From contig NZBB01000036.1 in the NCBI GenBank assembly GCA_002686295.1, positions 1 to 14,464 on the forward strand: DNA of 14,464 nucleotides, in the 5' to 3' direction. Below are positions 1-9,206 of this stretch, in pieces (positions within the stretch are counted from its first letter, which is position 1; the number at the start of each line of letters is the position of its first letter). The translations under genes and the position numbers were made by a program. Source of the DNA: Candidatus Woesearchaeota archaeon (GTDB taxonomy: Archaea > Nanobdellota > Nanobdellia > Woesearchaeales > GCA-2686295). The notes below the pieces were generated by a model. That model ran no database searches and was not told where the DNA came from. It saw nothing but the letters and a program-made list of their open reading frames with translations.

Positions 1-1
1 A

Positions 2-3000
2 ATAGAAGATAATTCTGTCCCAGTTTATCAAAATGGAAGTGCTCAATGGACAGGAACAGATGTAAGCAATATATGGACTAATGAAGAAAGCACACTCAGA
101 GGATTATGGAACTTTATAGACAACGAGACAAACATAAGCAAGTTTAAATTCACAATAGGAACAACAAAATATCCTGTGCCAGGATATGACGATGTGTTGT
201 CAGAAAAAGAAATACTCACTTATGGATTCAACGAAACAGGATTGAACTTAACAGAGAACACAACATATTATTTTAGTGTTAAAGCAAAGAACGGATATCA
301 ATATGGCTGGGGATGGAGCGACTGGTATAGTAGCGAAGGCTACATAAAACAGGATATAAGCAACCCAACAGGAGGAAGCATCTCATATCAACACGGAAAC
401 TATACTTCAGGTTCAATAACCATAACATATCTGACAGGAGATGATTCATTATCAGGTTATAATCGTTCAGAATTATTGAAAAAAGAAACAGATTATGATG
501 CAAACAATGGTGGTTGTGGAGCATATTCTGACTATAGCATAATAAATGCTACGATTTTGAAAGTTGATACTCTAACAAATTATTATTATAATGGACTTGA
601 AGATGGAAAATGCTACAAGTTTGCTCTGAGAGTATATGATAAATCAGGAAATTATGAAATATATGTTTCAGGAAACGAAGATTACAATGTAACATCAGAC
701 TCAACAGCACCTTCAACAATTACAATAACCGACGAAGGAACTATAACTGGATCAAGAAATGTGAGTTTCAGCTGGACAACTGCATCAGATTCTGATACAG
801 GAATAGATCATTATGAATATGCTTTAGGAACAAGTCAGGGAAGTGAAAGTATAATTAGCTATACAAACAATGGTTTAACGCAAAGTGTTTCTTTAACAAA
901 CCAACCATTAGAAGATGAACAAACATATTATCTTACAATAAAAGCATACAACAGACTTGGATTATACTCAACAAGCTACAGCGACGGAATACTATACTTG
1001 GACATGGATACACCCGCCAAATTAAATGTTTTGAGTGTTTCAAACGATACAGCAGAGCAGTACTATGATTTTGAAGAACATGAAAACACAACAATAAACC
1101 TAACAGGAGAAGAAGGATTAACATGTGCATGGTCATGGTATGACATAGATTATACTCAACCAGATGGATTAACAAATTATTCTTGGAGTTGCACAAACAC
1201 TGCAAATGATGCAACTTCAAGAACTGGAAACTATACTTGTCTAATAACTAATGTTGCTGAAGGATTACAAACAGTACATGTCAATTGCAAAGATGATGCT
1301 GGAAACAAACAGTCCTCATCAGAAAACACTGATGTAACATTCACAAAAGAAAGAACTGCTCCTAATATAAACATAACATATCCTGAAAATAACTCTATAG
1401 TTAATGGGATAGTGGATATTAGCGCGACAATATGGGATGTGTCAAACTACACTGCAAATTATGAATTAAGGAAAGTATTGGATAACTCGCTAATAGAAAC
1501 CAACTCCATTACAAATGCGAGCCATATACCAATAAATACAACTAGTCTAGAAGGAGAATACAAATTTATAATATTTGCAATAGACGACTACAATCATAGT
1601 AATAATTCATCAATAAACATCATAGTTGATAATAATGCGCCAACAACAAACATAATATTGACAGATAGTTATTATAATGCAGACTTCAATTTCACAATAA
1701 GTGCAACACTGCTTGAAAATGTATCTTACAATATAACAAATAGCGTAGGAATTTTAGTTGCAAATTATAGCAATACAAGTAGTTCTATGAGAAACACATT
1801 AGAATGGAAGACAAGCGTTAATGTGTCTGCTTTAACAGAAGGAACATACACCATAACTGCGATAGCAACAGACAATGAATCAAACTCAAGAACAGACTCT
1901 GAAAATTTTACAATTGATAAAACTGATCCAGAACATCCAGATAATTCAGCAATAGAACCATCGGGTACAATATTTGAAAATGAAACAATAACACTTTATC
2001 TAAATTGGAAAGAGTTAAACTTAGATGCTATTTGGATTGAGCATAATGCTAATGGCTCAAATGTAAACTATACTGCTATAGCAACAACTCCTGGAGAAAA
2101 CATATATGAAAACGCAACAAGGTATAAAGTAGATATTGCAACTTATATGACTGAATCAAACGAAACTATAACTTACAGCTGGCACGCAAGAGATTTAGCA
2201 GGAAACGAAAATAGTACTGCTTCAGATACAATAATAATAACTAATAGAGAGCCAGAAATAACAACGACAAATTTAACAGATGCATGGCAGGATGTTGTGT
2301 ATCAAGAATTAATACATTTTGAAGATATGGATGAACATAGCATATCAGATTTCAACTGTTCAATAGAACAATCCGGTCTAACAGGAACAATAAACACAAC
2401 CATTCAAAGTTCGACAGTTTGTTTACTGCAATGGGATATTCCTGGTCCTGTAGGAAATCATAGTGTGAATATAACAGTGACAGACGGATTTAACACAACA
2501 AAAGAAACATTTAATCTGTCTGTTTTGCCAACAGCCATACAAAACACCACGATGGACAGCAGTCATACAATGAACTTCAATTACTGGTCAGATGACGAAC
2601 TCCAATATACAACAACCGCAAGCACAGAGATGAATGTAACTTTACCAACATCAGAGTTATATACTATAAGCTTTGAAGTAGACAACTTAATTGTTATAAC
2701 AAATAATTATAATATCACAAATAACATGGAATTATATTTTCAACTATTAAATAATAACACCATAGATGACAATAATTCCGATATAGGAGCAAGCAGAACA
2801 TATAAACCATTAGAGGCATATGCTTTTAGTATTAATTCAACACACAATGAAACCTATAGAGTAGAATTTAACTACTCTGAATATGGAGTTCTCGAGACAA
2901 ACAGATTGAAAATATACAAGTTTGCATATGATGAAAACAACGAAGAAATAAATTACTCTGATTCAACAAATGTAAGCACAACAGTGAATATCAGTTCAAT

Positions 3001-4012
3001 GATTGTATATACAACTGTATCGAATTTTTCAACATTTGTATTGACATATAATACTGGAGAAACAGAACAGGGAAATGATGAAGAAGGAGGTGGAGGTTCT
3101 GGTAGTGGTAGTAGTGGAAGTGGTTCTTCAGGAAGTGGTGATTCTGCTTATTACTCTGGAGCAGAAACTTGTGAAGATGGTGTATTGAATCAAGACGAAA
3201 TAGGAATAGATTGTGGTGGTTCATGCAATACATGCGAAACATGTCATGATTTGATACAGAATCAAGGAGAGACAGGAGTAGATTGTGGAGGTCCATGTTC
3301 TCAATGCATGCCTGCAACTTGTACAGATGGAAAAGAAAATGATGATGAAGAAGGAGTTGATTGTGGAGGTCCTTGCGCTGCTTGTGAACCAACACCCACT
3401 TGTACAGATGGAATAAAGAATAACTTAGAAGAAGGAATAGATTGTGGTGGTGCATGTATACCATGCTCAGGATGTGATAACGGCATAAGAGACGAAGGCG
3501 AAGAAGATGTTGATTGTGGAGGCATTTGTGAAAACAATTGTCCTGATTATGAAAATCCTATTGAAATAAGGAAAACACCTGCTTATGTTTGGTTAATAGT
3601 TATAGCAATAATTATTTCTGGAGGAGTTTCTACTTTATGGATTTACAGAAAAGAAGAAGGAATTGTGAAACAAGTCAAAGCAAAAGCAGTTGCAGAAGAG
3701 AGAGAGATTGGAGAGTTAAAAGAAGAAGAGAAAAATGTTATGACCAGATATATAATGAACTACTTAAACAGAGGTTTAGGTGAACAAAGTATAAAAAGCC
3801 AGTTATTAATGGATGGATTCAAAGAGAGGCATGTAAATCCTGTTTTGATGACTGTATTAAGAATTCAGAAAGTACAAGAGATACGAACATACATTGATAC
3901 TTATTCAAAACAAGGATACAGCACTGATCAGCTTAAAAATTGGATACTTGAACAAGGAACAGAAGAAGACTTGGTAGAAGAAGCAATGAATAAGTTTCAT
4001 TCAAATGAGTGA
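2..4012 (+). CDS. Giant cell-surface protein, 5' end missing (DCGG repeats, C-terminal anchor)
   Basis: The frame is open to the left edge, so the start and any signal peptide lie outside the window; about 1336 residues are visible. A GTG at 176 is internal, not a start. The extracellular part is a chain of beta-sandwich modules. Fibronectin-III-like strands (TYYFSVKAKN, TYYLTIKAYN) come first, followed by Ig/PKD-like modules (for example a PENNSIVNG motif near 1383). N-x-S/T sequons are very frequent, as expected for an N-glycosylated archaeal surface protein. Near 3000-3050 there is a segment ending NFSTFVLTY, like the region before the anchor in other archaeal surface proteins. A Gly/Ser linker (3085-3145), five cysteine-rich DCGG repeats (3170-3541), one membrane helix (3578-3646) and a charged cytoplasmic tail of about 120 residues follow. 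Ligand unknown; adhesion or cell contact is an inference. Confidence 0.85.
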   Translation: MEDNSVPVYQNGSAQWTGTDVSNIWTNEESTLRGLWNFIDNETNISKFKFTIGTTKYPVPGYDDVLSEKEILTYGFNETGLNLTENTTYYFSVKAKNGYQYGWGWSDWYSSEGYIKQDISNPTGGSISYQHGNYTSGSITITYLTGDDSLSGYNRSELLKKETDYDANNGGCGAYSDYSIINATILKVDTLTNYYYNGLEDGKCYKFALRVYDKSGNYEIYVSGNEDYNVTSDSTAPSTITITDEGTITGSRNVSFSWTTASDSDTGIDHYEYALGTSQGSESIISYTNNGLTQSVSLTNQPLEDEQTYYLTIKAYNRLGLYSTSYSDGILYLDMDTPAKLNVLSVSNDTAEQYYDFEEHENTTINLTGEEGLTCAWSWYDIDYTQPDGLTNYSWSCTNTANDATSRTGNYTCLITNVAEGLQTVHVNCKDDAGNKQSSSENTDVTFTKERTAPNINITYPENNSIVNGIVDISATIWDVSNYTANYELRKVLDNSLIETNSITNASHIPINTTSLEGEYKFIIFAIDDYNHSNNSSINIIVDNNAPTTNIILTDSYYNADFNFTISATLLENVSYNITNSVGILVANYSNTSSSMRNTLEWKTSVNVSALTEGTYTITAIATDNESNSRTDSENFTIDKTDPEHPDNSAIEPSGTIFENETITLYLNWKELNLDAIWIEHNANGSNVNYTAIATTPGENIYENATRYKVDIATYMTESNETITYSWHARDLAGNENSTASDTIIITNREPEITTTNLTDAWQDVVYQELIHFEDMDEHSISDFNCSIEQSGLTGTINTTIQSSTVCLLQWDIPGPVGNHSVNITVTDGFNTTKETFNLSVLPTAIQNTTMDSSHTMNFNYWSDDELQYTTTASTEMNVTLPTSELYTISFEVDNLIVITNNYNITNNMELYFQLLNNNTIDDNNSDIGASRTYKPLEAYAFSINSTHNETYRVEFNYSEYGVLETNRLKIYKFAYDENNEEINYSDSTNVSTTVNISSMIVYTTVSNFSTFVLTYNTGETEQGNDEEGGGGSGSGSSGSGSSGSGDSAYYSGAETCEDGVLNQDEIGIDCGGSCNTCETCHDLIQNQGETGVDCGGPCSQCMPATCTDGKENDDEEGVDCGGPCAACEPTPTCTDGIKNNLEEGIDCGGACIPCSGCDNGIRDEGEEDVDCGGICENNCPDYENPIEIRKTPAYVWLIVIAIIISGGVSTLWIYRKEEGIVKQVKAKAVAEEREIGELKEEEKNVMTRYIMNYLNRGLGEQSIKSQLLMDGFKERHVNPVLMTVLRIQKVQEIRTYIDTYSKQGYSTDQLKNWILEQGTEEDLVEEAMNKFHSNE
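3170..3541 (+). repeat. Five tandem Cys-rich DCGG repeats in the surface protein
   Basis: Five units of 22-23 codons begin at 3170, 3242, 3320, 3401 and 3473. Their pattern is C-x-D/N-G-x3-x-x-x-E-x-G-x-DCGG-x-C-x2-C, with conserved cysteines in each copy (the last has one extra residue before its final Cys). Units are joined by 2-5 residue linkers, some Pro/Thr-rich. They sit just outside the membrane helix and probably form a disulfide-bonded or metal-bound stalk. Similar units are common next to the anchor of large DPANN surface proteins (from memory, not searched). Confidence 0.85.
3749..3997 (+). repeat. Two tandem helical repeats in the cytoplasmic tail
   Basis: After the membrane helix the tail contains two units, 3749-3850 and 3890-3997. 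They share a Y-I-x2-Y-x3-G-x5-I/L-K-x2-L/I-L-x2-G pattern followed by an acidic or charged helix ending near a Met. The predicted fold is two short helical hairpins inside the cell. The role is unknown; they could bind a cytoplasmic partner. Confidence 0.6.
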
Positions 4013-5986
4013 CTGCATTTCAATACTCGCAGTTTTAAGATTATTCATACATTCTAGTTCTTGTTTGTATTCCAAATAACTCTCAAGCCTGTCTAATGAA
4101 TGAGTTGAGTTTCTTAAGAATCTTCTATTAGTATTATTTTTTGAGTTATCTTTGTAAGCAAAAAAGAAATAAGATGTTGCTTTTATAAAATCTGATTTTA
4201 ATTTATGAAAAAGAATCTCATCGAAGTCTTTTGTTTTATGAAAATTTGACAATTCATCATGATAAGCAGATAATACTCTGTCCCTTATGTTGTCGGAATA
4301 TTCATCGTTTAAGAAATCAACACTTTGCTCTATAAGTTTTGAACATTCAAAAAATGGTAGTGTTGGTTTGCGGTATTGGTTGTCAATCTTAGTATATTTA
4401 TCGCCGATAATCCAATTCTCTCCATGAGCATCTATATCCACAACTCTTAGAAAGTCATCGAATCCTTCAAATAATAAAGGAATATTATCAAATATTATCT
4501 TTTTCAGATTATTAAGTTCATGATAATTAGTTTTTTCAATTCTGGAAAAAAGCTTGTTTATATGGGACGAGAGTTCTTTTGATTCAGAAACATTATTTGA
4601 ACCATGAATAAGACCCATGAATCTGGCGACATCTTCAAAAACATTTAGATTAAAACTTTTTTTCAGATAGTTGCTTAAAGTTTCTCCAGTTTCATAGAAA
4701 GTTGTTGAATAAAATTCTTTTTTGAAATTAAAAACTTCTGGCGTTTCCAAAACCTTCAGTTTTTTGTTTTCATTAATGTTTTTAAAATTGTTTTTAATAA
4801 GTTCATTGTAAGAGCGCTCATCTCTTAATGGTTTCTCGTCTTTGCTTTTTCTAATAACAAAAGTTTTTCTTGAAAAATCATTTTCTTCTATTGTGTATGT
4901 TTGAAAGTTTTTAATCCTTTTCAAGTTGTCAGAACACAATTCAAGAATTTTAATGAATTGTTTTCTAAACTCAGGAATCTCTTTGTTTCTCTTCAAAAAA
5001 ATTGCTTTGCTTAAGTTAGCATTTAATCTCAAATCTTCATGTTTATCAGTTTCAATACTGAACCAATCCATAATTTCTATCATTTTGTCTTTTTTACCAA
5101 GACTTTTCATTATTAAAGCAAGAGCTAAATAACGAGGAAAGGATTTCGGAGATTTTTTTATCGCAGAATAGTTATAATGAATTAATGCAGAAAGAACATT
5201 TAAACTGTCTGATTGGTGTGTGTAAGGCGTTGATTCTGGCTTTTTTTGTTCATATATTTTGTTTAATAATTCAAAAGCTAAAAAATTATTTCCTTGTTCT
5301 GCTAGTAAAGTTGCATATTCTGATAAGATGGTTGTGTATGGATGTTTTTTCACTAATAGACTATATTTTTCTAAAACTTTTTCTTTTGAGTAAAAAATCT
5401 TTGTTAATGAAAGCTTGTACATATCTTTTCGCAGATGTTTGCTTGATGAATGAAAGTAAATAGCTGATTCTTTGCATAAATAATAACTGGCTGTGCAGAA
5501 TCCTGCTGTTAGTAGACCAAGTGCAACTGCTTTATTTGGGTTGTTTGATAATTTTTGTATTAAGCCATTTAAATCGGAATTAGTATCTTTACTCAAGATA
5601 TAAGAGATTAAAAATGTGCCTGATCCAATCGTCGCAATTGACGGATGTTCAAACATGAAATCTTTTATTCTATCAGTTAATTTTTGTTGTATTTTCTTTT
5701 TTGGTTTTGAATGAATATTCTTTAAATCTTCAATTTTTATGTCTAATTCGCCTAAAGTTTTTTTTTCAGTTCTTTTTGAGAAACTAGAAACTGCAGAGTA
5801 TAATCCAAAAAAAGGGGTTGTTAGAAAATATGAGTTTTCAACGCTTCCAAATGCAAGAATATCGAAGCATTTCAATGTTACACCTGATATAATTAAAGTG
5901 TTTACGCCTGAGATAAAAGAAGCTCTTTTTGGATTTTTTGTAAGCCATTTATCTGCGTTTTCAACAATCTGTTCCAAACCACTCAT
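4001..5986 (-). CDS. Membrane protein with TPR-like middle and APH-type kinase-fold C-terminus
   Basis: 661 residues; I recognise no named family for the whole. Residues about 23-45, 51-70, 115-131 and 152-172 are hydrophobic and probably form four membrane helices, in units that begin with an N/E-x-P or HP motif. Residues about 200-350 are helical with TPR-like stretches (for example 221-246, pattern A-x2-L-A-x2-G). From about 371 to 600 it resembles the aminoglycoside/choline phosphotransferase (APH) fold: beta-strand lysine K380 in VIRK, a YETGETLSNYL segment (430-440), an LIH helix (459-461), catalytic loop DIDAHGENW with D519, H521 and N524, and metal-binding D535 in KIDN. Its ATG at 5986 has a TATA-like box about 27 bp upstream. 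Its stop overlaps the convergent surface-protein gene by 12 bp. Substrate unknown; it could be a small-molecule or protein kinase or an inactive relative. Confidence 0.8.
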   Translation of the reverse strand: MSGLEQIVENADKWLTKNPKRASFISGVNTLIISGVTLKCFDILAFGSVENSYFLTTPFFGLYSAVSSFSKRTEKKTLGELDIKIEDLKNIHSKPKKKIQQKLTDRIKDFMFEHPSIATIGSGTFLISYILSKDTNSDLNGLIQKLSNNPNKAVALGLLTAGFCTASYYLCKESAIYFHSSSKHLRKDMYKLSLTKIFYSKEKVLEKYSLLVKKHPYTTILSEYATLLAEQGNNFLAFELLNKIYEQKKPESTPYTHQSDSLNVLSALIHYNYSAIKKSPKSFPRYLALALIMKSLGKKDKMIEIMDWFSIETDKHEDLRLNANLSKAIFLKRNKEIPEFRKQFIKILELCSDNLKRIKNFQTYTIEENDFSRKTFVIRKSKDEKPLRDERSYNELIKNNFKNINENKKLKVLETPEVFNFKKEFYSTTFYETGETLSNYLKKSFNLNVFEDVARFMGLIHGSNNVSESKELSSHINKLFSRIEKTNYHELNNLKKIIFDNIPLLFEGFDDFLRVVDIDAHGENWIIGDKYTKIDNQYRKPTLPFFECSKLIEQSVDFLNDEYSDNIRDRVLSAYHDELSNFHKTKDFDEILFHKLKSDFIKATSYFFFAYKDNSKNNTNRRFLRNSTHSLDRLESYLEYKQELECMNNLKTASIEMQSLI

Positions 5987-6007
5987 ATTTCTTTGTTAAA
6001 CTTTTCT

Positions 6008-6021
6008 AATTAAAAATTTTA
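6008..6021 (-). promoter_or_regulatory. TATA-like promoter of the membrane kinase-like gene
   Basis: On the minus strand the core reads ATTTTTAA (plus-strand 6010-6017). Its centre lies about 27 bp before the ATG at 5986, which places transcription start at or within a base or two of the start codon, so the mRNA should be leaderless. Confidence 0.5.
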
Positions 6022-6049
6022 TTACTCCAATACAGCCCTTTAAACACAT

Positions 6050-6109
6050 GAATTCAAAGAGTTAAAATGCCTGAATTCTAAACTTAGAAGCTCTGAAATC
6101 AAAGAATTC
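6050..6109. promoter_or_regulatory. Cluster of palindromes between divergent promoters
   Basis: The 183-bp gap between the kinase-like gene and gyrB holds three GAATTC palindromes (6050-6055, 6073-6078, 6104-6109), each followed by A/T-A-A or A-A-C-like bases. It also holds an inverted repeat TTCTAA-AC-TTAGAA (6076-6089). All lie between the two divergent TATA-like boxes. This could be an operator for one or both genes; no regulator is identified. Confidence 0.3.
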
Positions 6110-6118
6110 AACCGAAAC

Positions 6119-6128
6119 TTTTTTAAAG
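6119..6128 (+). promoter_or_regulatory. TATA-like promoter of gyrB
   Basis: TTTTTTAAAG is preceded by a purine-rich CCGAAAC that could serve as the BRE. It lies about 45 bp before the gyrB ATG, which predicts a leader of about 20 nt. A second candidate, AATTATAG near 6143-6150, would instead give a leaderless message. No clear Shine-Dalgarno sequence is visible. Confidence 0.45.
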
Positions 6129-6166
6129 TGTTTCAAACCCATAATTATAGTGTTCTAAGAGATTAA

Positions 6167-8050
<1,884 letters not shown>

Positions 8051-8061
8051 AAAAATAACAA

Positions 8062-8072
8062 TTTATTTAAAG
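8062..8072 (+). promoter_or_regulatory. TATA-like promoter of the eS1 gene
   Basis: TTTATTTAAAG is centred about 28 bp before the ATG at 8095, just after the gyrB stop. eS1 therefore probably has its own leaderless transcript rather than depending on gyrB. Confidence 0.5.
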
Positions 8073-8094
8073 CAATAATTATTTCTGTCGTTCA

Positions 8095-8913
8095 ATGGTA
8101 AAGAAGAAATCAATTGTAAAAAAAATAAAAAAGAAATGGTTTCCAATTATTGCTCCTAAAATAATTGGAGAAAGAATAATAGGAGAATCATTACTTGCAG
8201 ATTCAAATTCTATGAAAGGAAGATACATAACACAAAATTTGATGAATTTACTTGGAGAACCAAGAAAACAAGGTATAAATTTGCAATTCAAAATAAAAGC
8301 CGTTAATGAAGGTCAAGGGATAACAACCACAACTAAGTATGAGATGACGACTTCTGCAGTGAAAAGAATTGTCAGAAGAGGCAGAACAAAGATAGATGAT
8401 TCTTTTATTCTAAAAATACAAGATTGTAAAGTAAGGATAAAAACTCTTATAATAAGCAATTCAAAAGTTCCTAAATCAGTAGCTTCAAACTTGAGACTTT
8501 CTGCAAGAAAAATCCTTAAAGAAAATCTTGCAAAAAACGGATTTGAGAAAATAGTCGAAGAACTATTGAAGTTTACAATACAAAAAGACCTAAGAGCGAA
8601 ACTTGCAAAAATTGTTCCTTTAAGAAATTTCGAGATAAGATCATTTAAACTTCTAGAAAAAGAAGAGAAAGAAGTTGAAGAGACAAAAAAATTGAAAGTT
8701 GAAAAAACAACTATTGAAAAAATAGAAGAAGAAAAAAAAACTAAAAACGAAGCAAAAGAAGATGGGAAAGTAAAGGTTGCAAAAGAAGAGGAAGAAGAAA
8801 CTAAAAAAGAAGTGAAAAAAACAGATAAAAAATCAGTTGAGAAGAAAGAAGTCAAGAAAGAAACATCTGAAACTGAAAAACCTACAGAAAAACAAGTAAA
8901 CAAAGCTAAGTAG
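8095..8913 (+). CDS. rps3ae: 30S ribosomal protein eS1 (S3Ae) with charged C-terminal extension
   Basis: Small-subunit ribosomal protein specific to archaea and eukaryotes. Residues 1-188 form the family body: basic start, WFPIIAPKIIGERIIGES (15-32), the GRYITQNLMNLLG region (42-54), and the motif TTSAVKRIVRRGRTKIDDSF (85-104). Archaeal members are usually about 200 residues. This one has 272 because of a tail (about 189-272) made almost wholly of Lys, Glu, Thr and Val, low in complexity and probably disordered. The ATG sits about 28 bp after a TATA-like box with no Shine-Dalgarno, as for a leaderless message. The tail could be an RNA-binding or solubilising extension; its function is not known. 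Confidence 0.93.
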   Translation: MVKKKSIVKKIKKKWFPIIAPKIIGERIIGESLLADSNSMKGRYITQNLMNLLGEPRKQGINLQFKIKAVNEGQGITTTTKYEMTTSAVKRIVRRGRTKIDDSFILKIQDCKVRIKTLIISNSKVPKSVASNLRLSARKILKENLAKNGFEKIVEELLKFTIQKDLRAKLAKIVPLRNFEIRSFKLLEKEEKEVEETKKLKVEKTTIEKIEEEKKTKNEAKEDGKVKVAKEEEEETKKEVKKTDKKSVEKKEVKKETSETEKPTEKQVNKAK

Positions 8914-8918
8914 CGACA

Positions 8919-8930
8919 TCTTTAAAAATA
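8919..8930 (+). promoter_or_regulatory. TATA-like promoter of the dph2 fragment/IMPase operon
   Basis: CTTTAAAAAT is centred about 27 bp before the ATG at 8952, immediately after the eS1 stop. It shows that the truncated dph2 and the coupled gene behind it still have a plausible promoter. Confidence 0.5.
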
Positions 8931-8951
8931 CTAATTCTATTCTAAAAAGTT

Positions 8952-9206
8952 ATGTATGAGTTTAATCTTCAAGAAGCAGCTAAGGAAATAAGTTCTAATA
9001 ATGCAAAGAAAGTATTGCTTCATTTACCAGATGGTTTGAAACCAAAAGCAAATAAAATACAAGATTATCTGAAAAAAGAAACAAATGCAGAAATATTTAT
9101 TTGGGCAGGATCATGTTATGGTTCATGTGATCTGCCAATAGAATCAAAAAATATAGGGATAGACATGATAATACACTTTGGACATACAAAATGGAGGATT
9201 AAATGA
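8952..9206 (+). CDS. Truncated Dph2-type diphthamide synthase, first domain only
   Basis: 84 residues match the N-terminal domain of Dph2, the 4Fe-4S enzyme that transfers the 3-amino-3-carboxypropyl group of SAM to a histidine of translation factor EF2. Visible are VLLHLPDGLKPKA (22-34), the first cluster-cysteine motif GSCYGSCDLPIE (54-65) and IIHFGHT (73-79), where the first domain normally ends. Full Dph2 has about 330 residues in three similar domains, each giving one cluster cysteine; two are missing here. The stop overlaps the next gene's start as ATGA, and the last residues (KWRIK) are encoded by the next gene's ribosome-binding site. It has its own promoter. It may be a decaying gene kept as a leader, a one-domain protein with a new role, or part of a split enzyme completed elsewhere. 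Confidence 0.75.
   Translation: MYEFNLQEAAKEISSNNAKKVLLHLPDGLKPKANKIQDYLKKETNAEIFIWAGSCYGSCDLPIESKNIGIDMIIHFGHTKWRIK
9193..9197 (+). promoter_or_regulatory. Strong Shine-Dalgarno site for the IMPase-family gene
   Basis: GGAGG lies 5 bases before the ATG at 9203, inside the last codons of the dph2 fragment. It is the clearest ribosome-binding site in a window where most genes look leaderless, and it fixes the start of the downstream gene. Confidence 0.8.

Noticed and set aside
176..178. GTG at 176 as the start of the surface protein
   Set aside because: The same frame is open and codes similar sequence back to base 2, with no promoter or ribosome-binding site near 176. The gene simply begins outside the window.
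2991..3537. Minus-strand ORFs opposite the DCGG repeats
   Set aside because: His/Leu- or Pro/Ser-rich translations are by-products of the repeated Cys/Gly/Asp codons on the coding strand.
3170..3541. CRISPR-like array
   Set aside because: The periodic signal is protein-coding repeats with diverged DNA and in-frame linkers, not identical repeats with unique spacers. No other array was seen.
8313..8903. Long minus-strand ORF (196 residues) opposite eS1
   Set aside because: It is Ser/Phe/Val-rich because it mirrors the Lys/Glu-rich tail of eS1 on the other strand. No promoter and no family similarity.
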